Shown here: piece after piece, positions 1 to 9,124 of the stretch
Numbering within the stretch: the first letter of the stretch is position 1
Layout of the letters: the number at the start of each line of letters is the position of its first letter
Source: Hwanghaeella sp965227365
GTDB lineage: Bacteria > Pseudomonadota > Alphaproteobacteria > UBA8366 > Aestuariispiraceae
DNA: 64,000 nucleotides
Reading direction: 5' to 3'
Assembly (NCBI RefSeq): GCF_965227365.1
Contig: NZ_OZ245754.1
Location: 992,001 to 1,056,000, forward strand
Notes under the pieces: generated by a model
What the model was told of the DNA's origin: nothing
What the model saw: the letters and a program-made list of their open reading frames with translations, nothing else
The model's database searches: none
Made by a program: the position numbers and the translations under genes

Positions 1-542
1 GCCTCTATAACCGTCGCTACGTGACCGCGCATCTGGGCGGCATGATGGAACGTCACAAGCAGACCGGTAAACCGCTGGCCCTTCTGATGTTCGATATCGA
101 CTTCTTCAAGAAGGTGAACGACACCTATGGGCATGCGGCCGGGGACGAGGTTCTGGTCGAACTTTCCCGACGTGTGATCGATCACGTGCGCAGCGTGGAT
201 ACCGTGGCGCGCCTGGGCGGCGAGGAATTTGTCGCCGTGCTGCCCGATACGGAAGAGGAAGTGGCGCTCGTGGTGGCGGAGCGGCTGCGCTATACGATGG
301 CGGCCGAGATGTTTGAGATGAGAGCTGCCAATATCAGCCAGACGGTCACCATTTCGATCGGCGTGGCCATGCTGCAGGACGACGACAGCCTGGACAGTCT
401 GATGAACCGGGCTGACGAAGCGCTATACGCGGCGAAAGGCGGCGGCCGAAATCTGGTTGTGATCCTGAAGGACGGTGAAACCCAGATTCTGCCGCAAACC
501 AAGCCCGGCGCGGAACCGCCGGAACCTGCCGCCGCCAGCTAA
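1..542 (+). CDS. GGDEF diguanylate cyclase, C-terminal part (PleD-like), cut by the left edge
   Basis: This is the C-terminal catalytic domain of a diguanylate cyclase, which makes cyclic-di-GMP from two GTP. The frame is open from base 3 and begins inside the domain with the typical LYNRRY motif, so the true start lies outside the window. Visible motifs are the metal and nucleotide-binding FDIDFFKKVND segment and the active-site loop GGEEF near base 225. The end of the domain is marked by DEALYAAKGGGRN, followed by a short Pro/Ala-rich tail. The GGEEF variant and compact ending resemble PleD-type response regulators. The upstream receiver domains cannot be seen, so PleD itself is inference. 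Its stop overlaps the end of the convergent peptidase gene by 4 bases. Confidence 0.93.
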   Translation, partial: LYNRRYVTAHLGGMMERHKQTGKPLALLMFDIDFFKKVNDTYGHAAGDEVLVELSRRVIDHVRSVDTVARLGGEEFVAVLPDTEEEVALVVAERLRYTMAAEMFEMRAANISQTVTISIGVAMLQDDDSLDSLMNRADEALYAAKGGGRNLVVILKDGETQILPQTKPGAEPPEPAAAS

Positions 543-2530
543 TCAACCGCCGTCAGATCTCGCGAAAGCGGGCTTTCCTCTGATTTCCAGACGCCCTTGT
601 CCTGTGCCCGGCGGCCTTCGAACGTCACAAAGCTTCGGCTGCCGTAATGGGGCAGCGGACGCAGCAGGGCCTCGACGGCAGCGGCATCCTTGCCGCGGAT
701 AAGCAGGACCGGATGCCCGTCGGCGCTGCGGAAGGACCAGGCCGCGGCCGATCCCGCTGCGACGCGGGTCGGTACGTCCGCGGCAAGATAGGTCGCGGCA
801 TAGCGGCCGATTTCATCATCCTTTCCGACGACGATGGTTGCCCGTCCCGGTTTGCCTTCGGCGGCCGGAACCGTCTTTCCGGACAACCTGTTCACGAGCT
901 TCAGCGCGACGGTGTTGAACGCCTCGTCATTGCCCAGGACGACCGCGTCGATCGCCTGCGCCAGTGTTATGTCGCGCATGATCGGTGGGCTCTCCCCGGG
1001 CAACAGGCGGCGGAACAGATCGAAGTCTGGATCGACCGAGATATGTTCCGGGGCGCTTGGAAGTTTGATGGTGACGGTTTCCTCCGGGGCGGAAAGCGAA
1101 ACGAATTCCCGAGCCATGCCGTCGCGTGTCTCGATCACGATGGGGATGCGCAGGGTATAGGGCTTGCCGGTCTGGCGCAGAGTGATGGATAGCGTGTAAC
1201 CGTCGGCGCCGTTGATGACCCGGGTTTCGGCCAGTTCAATCAGGGGCGCGCCAGATTGTTTGATCCACTGGGTAAAGAACCAGGTGAGATCGCGGCCCGC
1301 CGCCGATTCGAACGCGTCTTGAAGATCGGACCAACCGGCGCGGCTGAATTTATGATCGCGCCAAAAAAGCCGGATTCCTTTTTCGAAGGCCGGGGAGCCG
1401 ATTTCCTGCCGTAACATGTGAAAGACATGGGCTACCTTGTTGTAGCCGATAACCTGGGATGCCTGATGTGTCTTGGAGACGAAGGCAGCCACCGGGGTAT
1501 CGTCGCTGTCGGGCAACGCAGCGTAGTCGCGCAGCCATCCAAGGCGCATTTCCCGCGCCGCGTCCGCGCCATCCTGAACGGCCAGACCATAATCCGCGTG
1601 ATAGGTCGTCAAACCCTCCGACCAGTTTCCGGTCGCATAGTCGATCGCAACGCCGTTGCCCCACCAATTGTGCAATACCTCATGGGCCAAGGATCGACCG
1701 CGCATGAAAGGCAGCGGAACGATCGTTCGCCCGATATAGGTCATATTGGGAAAACCGAGGCCGACCGGCAGCGGGGCGGAAACAATGTGGAAGTCGTCGA
1801 ACGGGTAGGGGCCGATCACATCGGCGAAATGCCGGATATAGGTGGCCGACTGGGAAATGTAATGATCCGACGATTGAGCGATATCCTCGTGGAAGTAGGT
1901 CCGCAGCCGAATGCCGTCGATGTTCCGTTCCGCGACCGCATAGGGGCCGATGAAGAGCGATGGCGGTTCCGTCGGATAGTCGGCCGCGAATACCGCGTCG
2001 AAACCGCCTTCCGTCTCTTGTTCGGAGACGATCCGGCCGGTTGCGACAGCGCGCTGCTTTCCGACGACGCGCACAGCCAGACGATAGGTAACCTGTTCAG
2101 AACCGGTATCCGGCAGCCAACTGACATAGCCGGGAAGAAAGCTGCCTTCTTCCGGATCGGCGGCGGCACCGGCCGCGCGACGGCGTTGATCCGGCGGGGG
2201 CATGGCCGGAACCGATCCGGCGGCATGGATCGTAACGCTCTCCATCGGTCCAGCCGGGTTGGTAATGCGCCAGAGCCGGCCTTGACGTTCGACGGTCAGG
2301 GCAACGCCGTCGACTTCGGCACGATCGATGCGCAGCCAATCCGTCAGGGCGACGGTGATCTCGGTGGTGGCAGGAATGGTCAGTCGATCGGAGACATCGA
2401 GCTGCCGTGTGACGGGAACGAATAGGGCCGTTGCGTCATGATGTGGAAGTTCCGGGCCCGCCATGACCGGAAATACCGCAAAAAGGTAAAAAACAGCGGC
2501 AAATGCGCTGAAGCAGCGCACGGCCTTCAT
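539..2530 (-). CDS. M1-type zinc metallopeptidase, exported
   Basis: A 663-residue protein with an N-terminal hydrophobic signal sequence (residues 1-24), so it probably acts in the periplasm. The zinc site HEVLH lies at residues 283-287, followed by Glu305 in the sequence NWSEGL. This is the gluzincin arrangement of the M1 aminopeptidase clan, with a spacing one residue shorter than in classical aminopeptidase N. The GxGFPNMTY stretch near residue 258 takes the place of the usual GAMEN exopeptidase motif, so true aminopeptidase activity is uncertain. The C-terminal 130 residues are unassigned. The ATG overlaps the stop of the upstream ChaN-like gene (ATGA), which implies translational coupling. 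Confidence 0.85.
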   Translation of the reverse strand: MKAVRCFSAFAAVFYLFAVFPVMAGPELPHHDATALFVPVTRQLDVSDRLTIPATTEITVALTDWLRIDRAEVDGVALTVERQGRLWRITNPAGPMESVTIHAAGSVPAMPPPDQRRRAAGAAADPEEGSFLPGYVSWLPDTGSEQVTYRLAVRVVGKQRAVATGRIVSEQETEGGFDAVFAADYPTEPPSLFIGPYAVAERNIDGIRLRTYFHEDIAQSSDHYISQSATYIRHFADVIGPYPFDDFHIVSAPLPVGLGFPNMTYIGRTIVPLPFMRGRSLAHEVLHNWWGNGVAIDYATGNWSEGLTTYHADYGLAVQDGADAAREMRLGWLRDYAALPDSDDTPVAAFVSKTHQASQVIGYNKVAHVFHMLRQEIGSPAFEKGIRLFWRDHKFSRAGWSDLQDAFESAAGRDLTWFFTQWIKQSGAPLIELAETRVINGADGYTLSITLRQTGKPYTLRIPIVIETRDGMAREFVSLSAPEETVTIKLPSAPEHISVDPDFDLFRRLLPGESPPIMRDITLAQAIDAVVLGNDEAFNTVALKLVNRLSGKTVPAAEGKPGRATIVVGKDDEIGRYAATYLAADVPTRVAAGSAAAWSFRSADGHPVLLIRGKDAAAVEALLRPLPHYGSRSFVTFEGRRAQDKGVWKSEESPLSRDLTAVD

Positions 2531-3810
2531 CGTGCCGCCCCCGGTAAGGGCGGAAACTTGGCGATGACGGAGAGCGTGTCATCCCCGCGTTTTATGTCGA
2601 GCGGCAGCCAGGTGCCCGGTGCCTGGCGCTGGATGATCTCGACAAGGTCCCCGTTCCGGCGCACCGGCACGCCGGCAGCTGAGGTCACGATATCCCCTTC
2701 GGCCAGTTGTGCGGTCTCGGCGATGCTGCCCCGCGAAATCCTCAGAATGCGGATGCCGTCCTCGACAGCCTCGATGACGACGCCCAGACGGGGTTTCGGC
2801 CTTTCAACCGCCGTGTCGGTCGCCGGGTCGACGACGAAGACCGCATCGGCAAGGTCGGATGGCACGGTTTGACAATCCTCGCCGGCCTCCACCGGAACCA
2901 GCACGGCGACGTTCTCCACGCCCAGATCGGCAAGCTGATGCGGCACACCATGCCCGTAATCGATATGTCCGCGTCCCATCACACCGACGACCAGGGCTTT
3001 CGGGTTCTGTTCCTTCGCCGCCGCCAAGGCTTCGGCCATGGCGCGATCCCAGGTGAGCTGTGCCTGAACGAAATTATCGAAAGGCTTGGAGGTCAGAACG
3101 CTTTCCATCGTGACAGGTGCCGCCTTGTCTGCGGCCCCCGCGGCCTCACCCGCCGGTTTCCCGCCGCCATGCTGCATTTTGGCCAGAAAAACCTTTGCCA
3201 AGGACTCTCGATAGGAGGCGCTCGCCGGCGCCGGGTCGGTGATTCCCATCCGGTCTTTCTCGGATACGGACGCCCATCCTTCACGACCGACTTGCGCGAT
3301 CAGCGACCGGTCCACGTTCAGCGCTACCATCGTATTTTTGTTCAATCGGGCCTGGTCGAACATGGGCATGTAGAAAGCGGGATCATAGCCCCACACTTCG
3401 GACCAGCGACTACGTGACAGGAATTCCCTCCGCCCCAGCTTACCGGATGTCCATTCGTCGAGCACTGGTTGGACGGAACGAGGAAACATCTCGAACCCCA
3501 AAACAAGGTCGGGCAATAAGGCCCGCAACCCGGCGATTGTCTGGGCTTGCCACAGGTGATGGTCGCGCGCGGTGTGCTGTTCACCCAGCAGAACGACGTC
3601 TTTCTTCGCGAGGTCGGCAAAGACGGTACGAGGATCCAGACTCTGTTTTGTGGATGGATCGATCCAGCGTCCACCGGACTCGCAGGCAGAGGCCATGGTC
3701 GGCATCTCGTTCCGCGCGGAGGCGGCGCAGCCGGCGGCTACCATGACACCCGACGCCAACAGGATTGACGTCAGGAAAGAGCGACCGCCGGTTTCAAACC
3801 ACCCTAGCAT
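2527..3810 (-). CDS. ChaN-family (haem-binding uptake, Tiki-like fold) lipoprotein with C-terminal PDZ domain
   Basis: 427 residues. A lipoprotein signal ends in AAGC (Cys28). The ChaN domain follows (about residues 55-300) with the family's LLGEQHTARDHH motif and the GFEMFPR strand. ChaN/PhuW proteins bind haem and assist iron uptake; the fold is related to TIKI and TraB proteases. Residues 340-425 look like a PDZ domain (LGVVIEAVEDGIRI, EGDIVTSAAG), an unusual addition to this family. The start is supported by GGAG seven bases upstream. It is coupled by a 4-base overlap to the metallopeptidase gene, so the two probably work in one envelope process. Whether haem is bound here is not shown by the sequence. 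Confidence 0.85.
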   Translation of the reverse strand: MLGWFETGGRSFLTSILLASGVMVAAGCAASARNEMPTMASACESGGRWIDPSTKQSLDPRTVFADLAKKDVVLLGEQHTARDHHLWQAQTIAGLRALLPDLVLGFEMFPRSVQPVLDEWTSGKLGRREFLSRSRWSEVWGYDPAFYMPMFDQARLNKNTMVALNVDRSLIAQVGREGWASVSEKDRMGITDPAPASASYRESLAKVFLAKMQHGGGKPAGEAAGAADKAAPVTMESVLTSKPFDNFVQAQLTWDRAMAEALAAAKEQNPKALVVGVMGRGHIDYGHGVPHQLADLGVENVAVLVPVEAGEDCQTVPSDLADAVFVVDPATDTAVERPKPRLGVVIEAVEDGIRILRISRGSIAETAQLAEGDIVTSAAGVPVRRNGDLVEIIQRQAPGTWLPLDIKRGDDTLSVIAKFPPLPGAAR

Positions 3811-3867
3811 TTGCAGTCTCCAGGCACGGATATTTCCTCTTTTTGCGTGTCGCAGGGCACACGCGTG

Positions 3868-4149
3868 TCATGCGTCCTTGCCGGCGTTTCCTGTATGGTA
3901 GCGCAGGAAAACGCCCAAATATTCCTGGTAGGTTACCCGCTCATTCTTGTCGATATCGAACATTTCGAATGTTGACCCATAGCGTGCCAATTTTGCGGCA
4001 TCGTGTTCCGCCCGCGTCATTTCTCCATCGCCGTTGCTGTCGGCGTTCTTGAAGATGTGTTCCGCAATCCTCTCTGGTGAGGACATTCCGTCCGCAAAGG
4101 CGGCAACCGGTGTTATCAAGATTAAGGCGAAGAGTGATGTCTTCAACAT
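3868..4149 (-). CDS. EF-hand calcium-binding secreted protein
   Basis: A 93-residue protein starting at MLKTSLFAL, with GGAGG five bases before the ATG. In-frame upstream sequence lacks protein-like character and is not included. A cleavable signal peptide ends near VAAFA. Two EF-hand loops are visible: DSNGDGEMTRAE is canonical, and DIDKNERVTYQE is a slightly degenerate second loop. It should bind calcium in the periplasm or outside the cell. The target is unknown. It lies between the ChaN-peptidase pair and the HD-GYP regulator on the same strand but with gaps of more than 50 bases, so it may be transcribed alone. Confidence 0.88.
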   Translation of the reverse strand: MLKTSLFALILITPVAAFADGMSSPERIAEHIFKNADSNGDGEMTRAEHDAAKLARYGSTFEMFDIDKNERVTYQEYLGVFLRYHTGNAGKDA

Positions 4150-4391
4150 TTCGGCCTCCTTCAAACAGGCTTGTGCCCATGATACGGCGGATAAACGCCG
4201 ACGGACCGGCCGCGCGACGGACAGATTGTCACATCGATTAAGGTCATGTGCACAAGTGGCGGGCGTAGGCCAGAGGAACAAATGCCGGAAGGGTACGTCT
4301 TACACGGCCATCCCGAGGAGACGGTGGCGGCACCAAAACGAACATCTGCCGGCGGGCCGAAAGACGTGCCGGGAATGGGGGCCTCAACCCG

Positions 4392-5957
4392 TCATGCAGC
4401 GGTCCCTTCATCGGGGAAAGAATTGCAGATGGCTTTCACGTCGTCGAGATTCTGCAACAGGATGTCGACCACTTTGGGCTCAAAATGCTGGCCGCTCTGT
4501 TCATTCATCAGGTCGATGATCTTCTCCAACGGCCAGGCCTTCTTGTAGCAGCGGTCGCTGCCGAGCGCGTCGAATACGTCGGCCACGGCAGTGATCCGGC
4601 CGTAGATGTGAATTTCTTCGGCCTTCTTGCCTTCCGGATACCCTGTGCCGTTCCATTTCTCGTGATGGTCGCGCGCGATCAAGGCGCCGGCACGAAGGAC
4701 GCGTTTGTTGGAATGCCTCAACATGTCGTATCCGAGCTTCGCATGGGTCTTCATTATTTCCCATTCGTCCGGCGTGTGTTTGCCCGGCTTGTTCAGGATC
4801 GCGTCCGGAATGCCGATCTTTCCCAGATCGTGCAGCGGCGAGGCGAGCCGAAGTATTTCCGCTTCTTCGGTCGGCAGTCCGTATTTCAGCGCGATCAGTT
4901 TACTGATTTCGGCGACGCGTTTGACGTGGTTCCCGGTTTCCTTTGACCGTGTCTCGACCGCTTCGCCAAGCATGTAGACGATTTCGCGTTGTGTCTGCTC
5001 GATCTCCTGATGCAGTTCGACATTCTCGAAGGCGATCGTGACATTGCGTTGAAACACGTCGAGCAGGGAGCGGTCCAAGTCGCTGATATCGCGCGTTATG
5101 CCCCGCAGGTATAACAGGTTCTCATTCCCGTTGCTGCCTACGATCCGGCCCATATACCGGTCGCCGGTAACACTGGACCCGGCCGTTTTCAGGGCCTCCT
5201 CCAGTTCGGAATGGATTTCCGGCGCAATATCCTTCGACAAATACTCGCCGACATAATTCTGGTAGTCGCCGGTGGCGGCGACGACGCGGAACCCTTCAGC
5301 GGTCTGACTGGCGGCAAAGCCGTCACTCTTGCAATAGAAAGCTTCTTCTTCGACATGCAGTAGAGAGGTCAGTTGTTCCAAGACACCATGGGCAAACTGT
5401 TCCATGGATTTCAGTTCGAAAATATTCGCGGAGGCTTCGATGATGTCCTCCAAGCCGCGTTTGTTGTGGGCCAGTGCAATGATGTCCCGGTACGACCGCA
5501 GCGAAGCGTGCATCAAGGTGAAGAGCTTCTTGGAGGTCAGCTCCGTCTTTTCCTTGTAGTCATTGATGTCGTAGTCGGTGATTACCCGGCTTTCGGGCGC
5601 CTGGCCCGGTTGTCCGGTCCGGAGGATGATGCGAACGAAGTTGTTCTTCGCTTCCTCGCGAACATACCGTGCGACGTCGAGGCCGGCATGCTCGGTCTCC
5701 ATCACGACATCCAGCAACATGATCGCAGTGTCGGGGTGTTCGGCGATCGCCTTCTTGGCATCCGTGCCGGAATAGACCGATATGAATTCCAGTTCCTTGC
5801 CGTTGAAGGTGAACCCCGACAAGGCCATGCGCGTGACCGCATGAACGTCCGGTTCATCGTCGACGAGCATCACCTTCCATGTCCGGTCGTTCGACGGTTG
5901 GGGCTGGTCGTCGTCGGCGAACAGCAGATCGTCGTCAGCGAAGTTGATGGTGTTCAT
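4392..5957 (-). CDS. Response regulator with DUF3369 and HD-GYP cyclic-di-GMP phosphodiesterase domain
   Basis: 521 residues in three parts. A receiver domain spans residues 27-150, with acidic VDDEP and phospho-acceptor Asp83 in LLDVVME. A DUF3369 GAF-like sensor follows (about 170-315). The HD-GYP phosphodiesterase domain covers 320-510, with His376-Asp377 in LHDLGKIG, HHE at 431-433 and GYP at 439-441. HD-GYP enzymes hydrolyse cyclic-di-GMP, and all metal-ligand motifs appear intact. The start overlaps the stop of the upstream histidine kinase gene by 4 bases, which makes that kinase the obvious phosphodonor. The pair would convert a membrane or redox signal into a drop in cyclic-di-GMP. 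Confidence 0.95.
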   Translation of the reverse strand: MNTINFADDDLLFADDDQPQPSNDRTWKVMLVDDEPDVHAVTRMALSGFTFNGKELEFISVYSGTDAKKAIAEHPDTAIMLLDVVMETEHAGLDVARYVREEAKNNFVRIILRTGQPGQAPESRVITDYDINDYKEKTELTSKKLFTLMHASLRSYRDIIALAHNKRGLEDIIEASANIFELKSMEQFAHGVLEQLTSLLHVEEEAFYCKSDGFAASQTAEGFRVVAATGDYQNYVGEYLSKDIAPEIHSELEEALKTAGSSVTGDRYMGRIVGSNGNENLLYLRGITRDISDLDRSLLDVFQRNVTIAFENVELHQEIEQTQREIVYMLGEAVETRSKETGNHVKRVAEISKLIALKYGLPTEEAEILRLASPLHDLGKIGIPDAILNKPGKHTPDEWEIMKTHAKLGYDMLRHSNKRVLRAGALIARDHHEKWNGTGYPEGKKAEEIHIYGRITAVADVFDALGSDRCYKKAWPLEKIIDLMNEQSGQHFEPKVVDILLQNLDDVKAICNSFPDEGTAA

Positions 5958-8900
5958 GAGGTTCCTCCACAGCGCAACGGGACGCGAATTTCAAAACTGA
6001 CGCCTTGGCCGGGTTTGCTCTCGCATTCGATGGAGCCGCCAAGTTTCTGCGTTATCAGGTTGTAGACGATGTGCATGCCGAGACCGCTGCCGCCGGCACC
6101 TCGGTTTGTCGTGAAGAAGGGGTCGAAGATCCTTTTCACGTTCTCCGGCGGTATGCCCTTGCCGGTATCGGTGTAGATGACGCGCGCCTCATCACCGTCT
6201 TTATCCACCCCGACCTTGATCTCGCCGGGCGCATTGTCGGGGAAAGCGTGAATGATCGAGTTCATCACGAGATTGGTCAGGACCTGGGCGAAGGGGCCGG
6301 GATAGCTTTCGAGTTCAAGCATCTCGTCGCCTTCGATAGTGACGGAAATGCCGGTATTCATTTTCAGCTGGGGATGCAGGCTCCGCATTACCTCTTCCAG
6401 GTACTCACGCAGCCGGAATGAGCGGGCATCGTCGCTGGATTGGTCCACGGCGACTTGTTTGAAACTGCGCACGAGGTCCGCGGCCCGTTTCAGATTGGAC
6501 GAGACGATCCCGCAGGATTGGTCTGCGGTCTCGAGGAATGACACGAGGTCGCTTTTCTTCATCCTTGCGCTGGCGAACCGATCATTGAGGTCGGCGCAAC
6601 GCTCGTGCAAATGGCTGATCGCGGTGACGCTGATGCCGATCGGCGTGTTGACCTCATGCGCGACACCGGCCACCAGACCGCCGAGGGAGGCGAGCTTTTC
6701 GGACTGTACGAGTTCCGCCTCGGCCTGTTTCTGGTCGGTGATATCGGCACACCAGATAATGAAGGTCTTTTGACCGCGGAATTCTATCGGCACCGCGAAG
6801 ATCTTGGCCCACCAGGTTTCACCATTAATCTTCCGACGTTCCATGACCGAACTGTCGGCGCCCACGCCTGTTTCGAAATGTTGACGCGCGGATTTGTAAT
6901 CCTCAGGTGACACGAACGTGTTCGGGTATCCGTACGCAGTCAGTTCTTCGAGCGTCTCGGCCCCGAAAAGACGGAGATACTGTTTGTTCGCGTATGTGCG
7001 CTCTCCGATTTTCTCGCCGATGATGGAGACGCCGACAGGCGAGCTTTCCATCAGGCTGCTCAGCTCCGCGTCAGCCTTCTTCTGTTCGGTGATGTCGTTG
7101 TGCCAGACGATGATGGCCTTTTCGCCCATGAAGGTCGTCGGAACGGCTTCGAGCAGGGCCCACCAACGCTCGCCGGATACTTTCTTGCGCTCCATGACGA
7201 AACGCTTGAACGCGGTTCCGGTCTTGACGAATTTTCTGGTGGTTTCGAAATCTTCCCGGGAAACGAAAGTATCGACGAAACCGTACTCGTTGAGTTCGTC
7301 GATGGTATCTACGCCAAACATCTCCAGAAGCCGGGAGTTGGCGTATAGACGTTGGCCGCTATCGACGCTGATCGCGACAATACCAACCGGCGAACTGTCG
7401 AAAAGAAGCCTCAGTCGCTCTTCGCTTTTCTGCAACTCCTTCGTCGAGTCGTTCAATTGCTTCAGCATCGACTTCTGCCGGTCCTCGGCTGCGATACGGT
7501 CGGTCATGTCATGGTGCCAGATCACGATGCTCGGCTCGCCCTCGAAATTGAGCGGAATCGCATCGAGCTGAACCCACCAATGCTCGCCATTCACCCGTCT
7601 TCTTTCCATGACGACATTGCTGAGGGGCTTACCGGCTTCGATGCTGCCCTCGACCAACTGCCAGTCTTCTTCGCTTACGTATGAATTACGCACGCCGAAG
7701 GCATCCAGATCTGCGGAACTCTCAATGGCGAACATTTCCAGGAAGCGGTCGTTGCCGTAGAGCCGTTCTCCGGACCCGATCCGTTTCACGGAAATGCCGG
7801 CGGGAGAACTGTCGAGCAGATGCCGCAGGCGCCCTTCGCTTTCCTGCAATTCCTTGGTCGACTTATTCAATTGCCGGAGGATCTCCTGTTGGCGGTCTTC
7901 CGCAGCGATCCGTTCGGTGATGTCGCGCACGATGGCGGTGAAAAGCCGGTCCTCGCCGATAAACATGGTGGAGACGGTGACCTCTATCGGAAACTCGTCC
8001 CCGTTCTTCCGTTTGCCGTAAATGCGCCTCGAATCACCCAGCGTGTATGATTTGTCCTGTGTGGCGAATTTGGCGATGAATGAATCGTGGTTGGCGGCGG
8101 CTGACATGGGCATCAGACATTTCACGTTCTGTCCCATCACCTCGATCGGCGAATAGCCGAACATTGTCTGTGCGGAGGTGTTGAAGATCACGATCTTGCC
8201 GCTTTGGTCCAAGGCGACGATGCCGTCGCCGGCGGAGTTGACGATTTGCCGGACCTGTTCCTCCGAGCGGGTCAATTCTTCCTGCGCGAGCTTTCGGTCC
8301 GCGACCTCGTTCTCAAGATCCCGGGTGCGTTCCCGGACGATTTTTTCCAGATGATCCTTATGCATCTGCAATTCGGTTTCACGATTTTTGACCGTATCCG
8401 CCAGGGCATTGAAGGCCGCGCCCAATTCGCCGAGCTCGTCCGGCCGATCGGCGAGGATGCGCGCGCTGCTGTCACCGGCACGAAAGGCGTTCGTCACATC
8501 GACCATATGCGCTAGCCGGCGCGACAATCCGCCGGTGACCGAGACGCCGTAAGCGATGCCGCCCCCGATCACCAGCAATGCATAGAGAGCCGCGATCTCG
8601 AGCGATTTGATAAATTCGTTTTCCAGTTCCCTCTTGGAGATGACGACCTTGGCCCAGCCGACATGTTTTGTCCCGGAGAGGATGGGCCTCAGGACCGTGA
8701 TCGTGGTGTCGCCCTGTACGACCTGATTTTGCACGTTTCTTAGCGCCGCGGTCTCAGTCAGCAGCGGGTCGCTGACGAATTCGGCAATCCGTTCCGGTTC
8801 GCTATGCGCCAGGATCAGACCCTTGGGGCTGAGAATCGCAGCGGCTTCAAGGCCGGGATATTCGGCAAGGGAGCGCGGCAGGTTTTCCAGGTTGAACAAC

Positions 8901-9124
8901 CGATCGGTGCTGTTCGTCACCAAGGTCAGCGCAAGCCCTTGCGCTCGTTTCACGGCCTGGTCGAGGGCGTTGCTCTGCTGCCGGAAGAAAACATCGACGA
9001 AGAAGATCGAGGCGAGGGCGAGGGGGGCGCCTACGATCGCAAACAGCAACCGGCGGCGCACGGACACCGCTTTGCGGTCCGGTGCGCGGGCGAGGGGACG
9101 GGACAGGGCGCTCGTGGCGCTCAT
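5954..9124 (-). CDS. Multi-PAS membrane sensor histidine kinase (FixL-like PAS), partner of the HD-GYP regulator
   Basis: 1056 residues. A transmembrane helix (about 26-48) leads to a periplasmic region with a cache-like LILAHS motif. A second helix (about 174-196), HAMP and coiled coil follow, then four PAS domains starting near residues 285, 430, 565 and 685, and a HisKA/HATPase core. The phospho-acceptor is His823 in GVAHEVNTPIG, with N box NLVMNS and G boxes DTGKGI and GSGLGMH. The first PAS carries NHDSF at 345-349 and Arg366, which align with haem ligand His200 and Arg220 of Bradyrhizobium FixL. The last three PAS domains are clear repeats of each other. No receiver domain is present; the coupled downstream regulator fills that role. 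Confidence 0.94.
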   Translation of the reverse strand: MSATSALSRPLARAPDRKAVSVRRRLLFAIVGAPLALASIFFVDVFFRQQSNALDQAVKRAQGLALTLVTNSTDRLFNLENLPRSLAEYPGLEAAAILSPKGLILAHSEPERIAEFVSDPLLTETAALRNVQNQVVQGDTTITVLRPILSGTKHVGWAKVVISKRELENEFIKSLEIAALYALLVIGGGIAYGVSVTGGLSRRLAHMVDVTNAFRAGDSSARILADRPDELGELGAAFNALADTVKNRETELQMHKDHLEKIVRERTRDLENEVADRKLAQEELTRSEEQVRQIVNSAGDGIVALDQSGKIVIFNTSAQTMFGYSPIEVMGQNVKCLMPMSAAANHDSFIAKFATQDKSYTLGDSRRIYGKRKNGDEFPIEVTVSTMFIGEDRLFTAIVRDITERIAAEDRQQEILRQLNKSTKELQESEGRLRHLLDSSPAGISVKRIGSGERLYGNDRFLEMFAIESSADLDAFGVRNSYVSEEDWQLVEGSIEAGKPLSNVVMERRRVNGEHWWVQLDAIPLNFEGEPSIVIWHHDMTDRIAAEDRQKSMLKQLNDSTKELQKSEERLRLLFDSSPVGIVAISVDSGQRLYANSRLLEMFGVDTIDELNEYGFVDTFVSREDFETTRKFVKTGTAFKRFVMERKKVSGERWWALLEAVPTTFMGEKAIIVWHNDITEQKKADAELSSLMESSPVGVSIIGEKIGERTYANKQYLRLFGAETLEELTAYGYPNTFVSPEDYKSARQHFETGVGADSSVMERRKINGETWWAKIFAVPIEFRGQKTFIIWCADITDQKQAEAELVQSEKLASLGGLVAGVAHEVNTPIGISVTAISHLHERCADLNDRFASARMKKSDLVSFLETADQSCGIVSSNLKRAADLVRSFKQVAVDQSSDDARSFRLREYLEEVMRSLHPQLKMNTGISVTIEGDEMLELESYPGPFAQVLTNLVMNSIIHAFPDNAPGEIKVGVDKDGDEARVIYTDTGKGIPPENVKRIFDPFFTTNRGAGGSGLGMHIVYNLITQKLGGSIECESKPGQGVSFEIRVPLRCGGTS

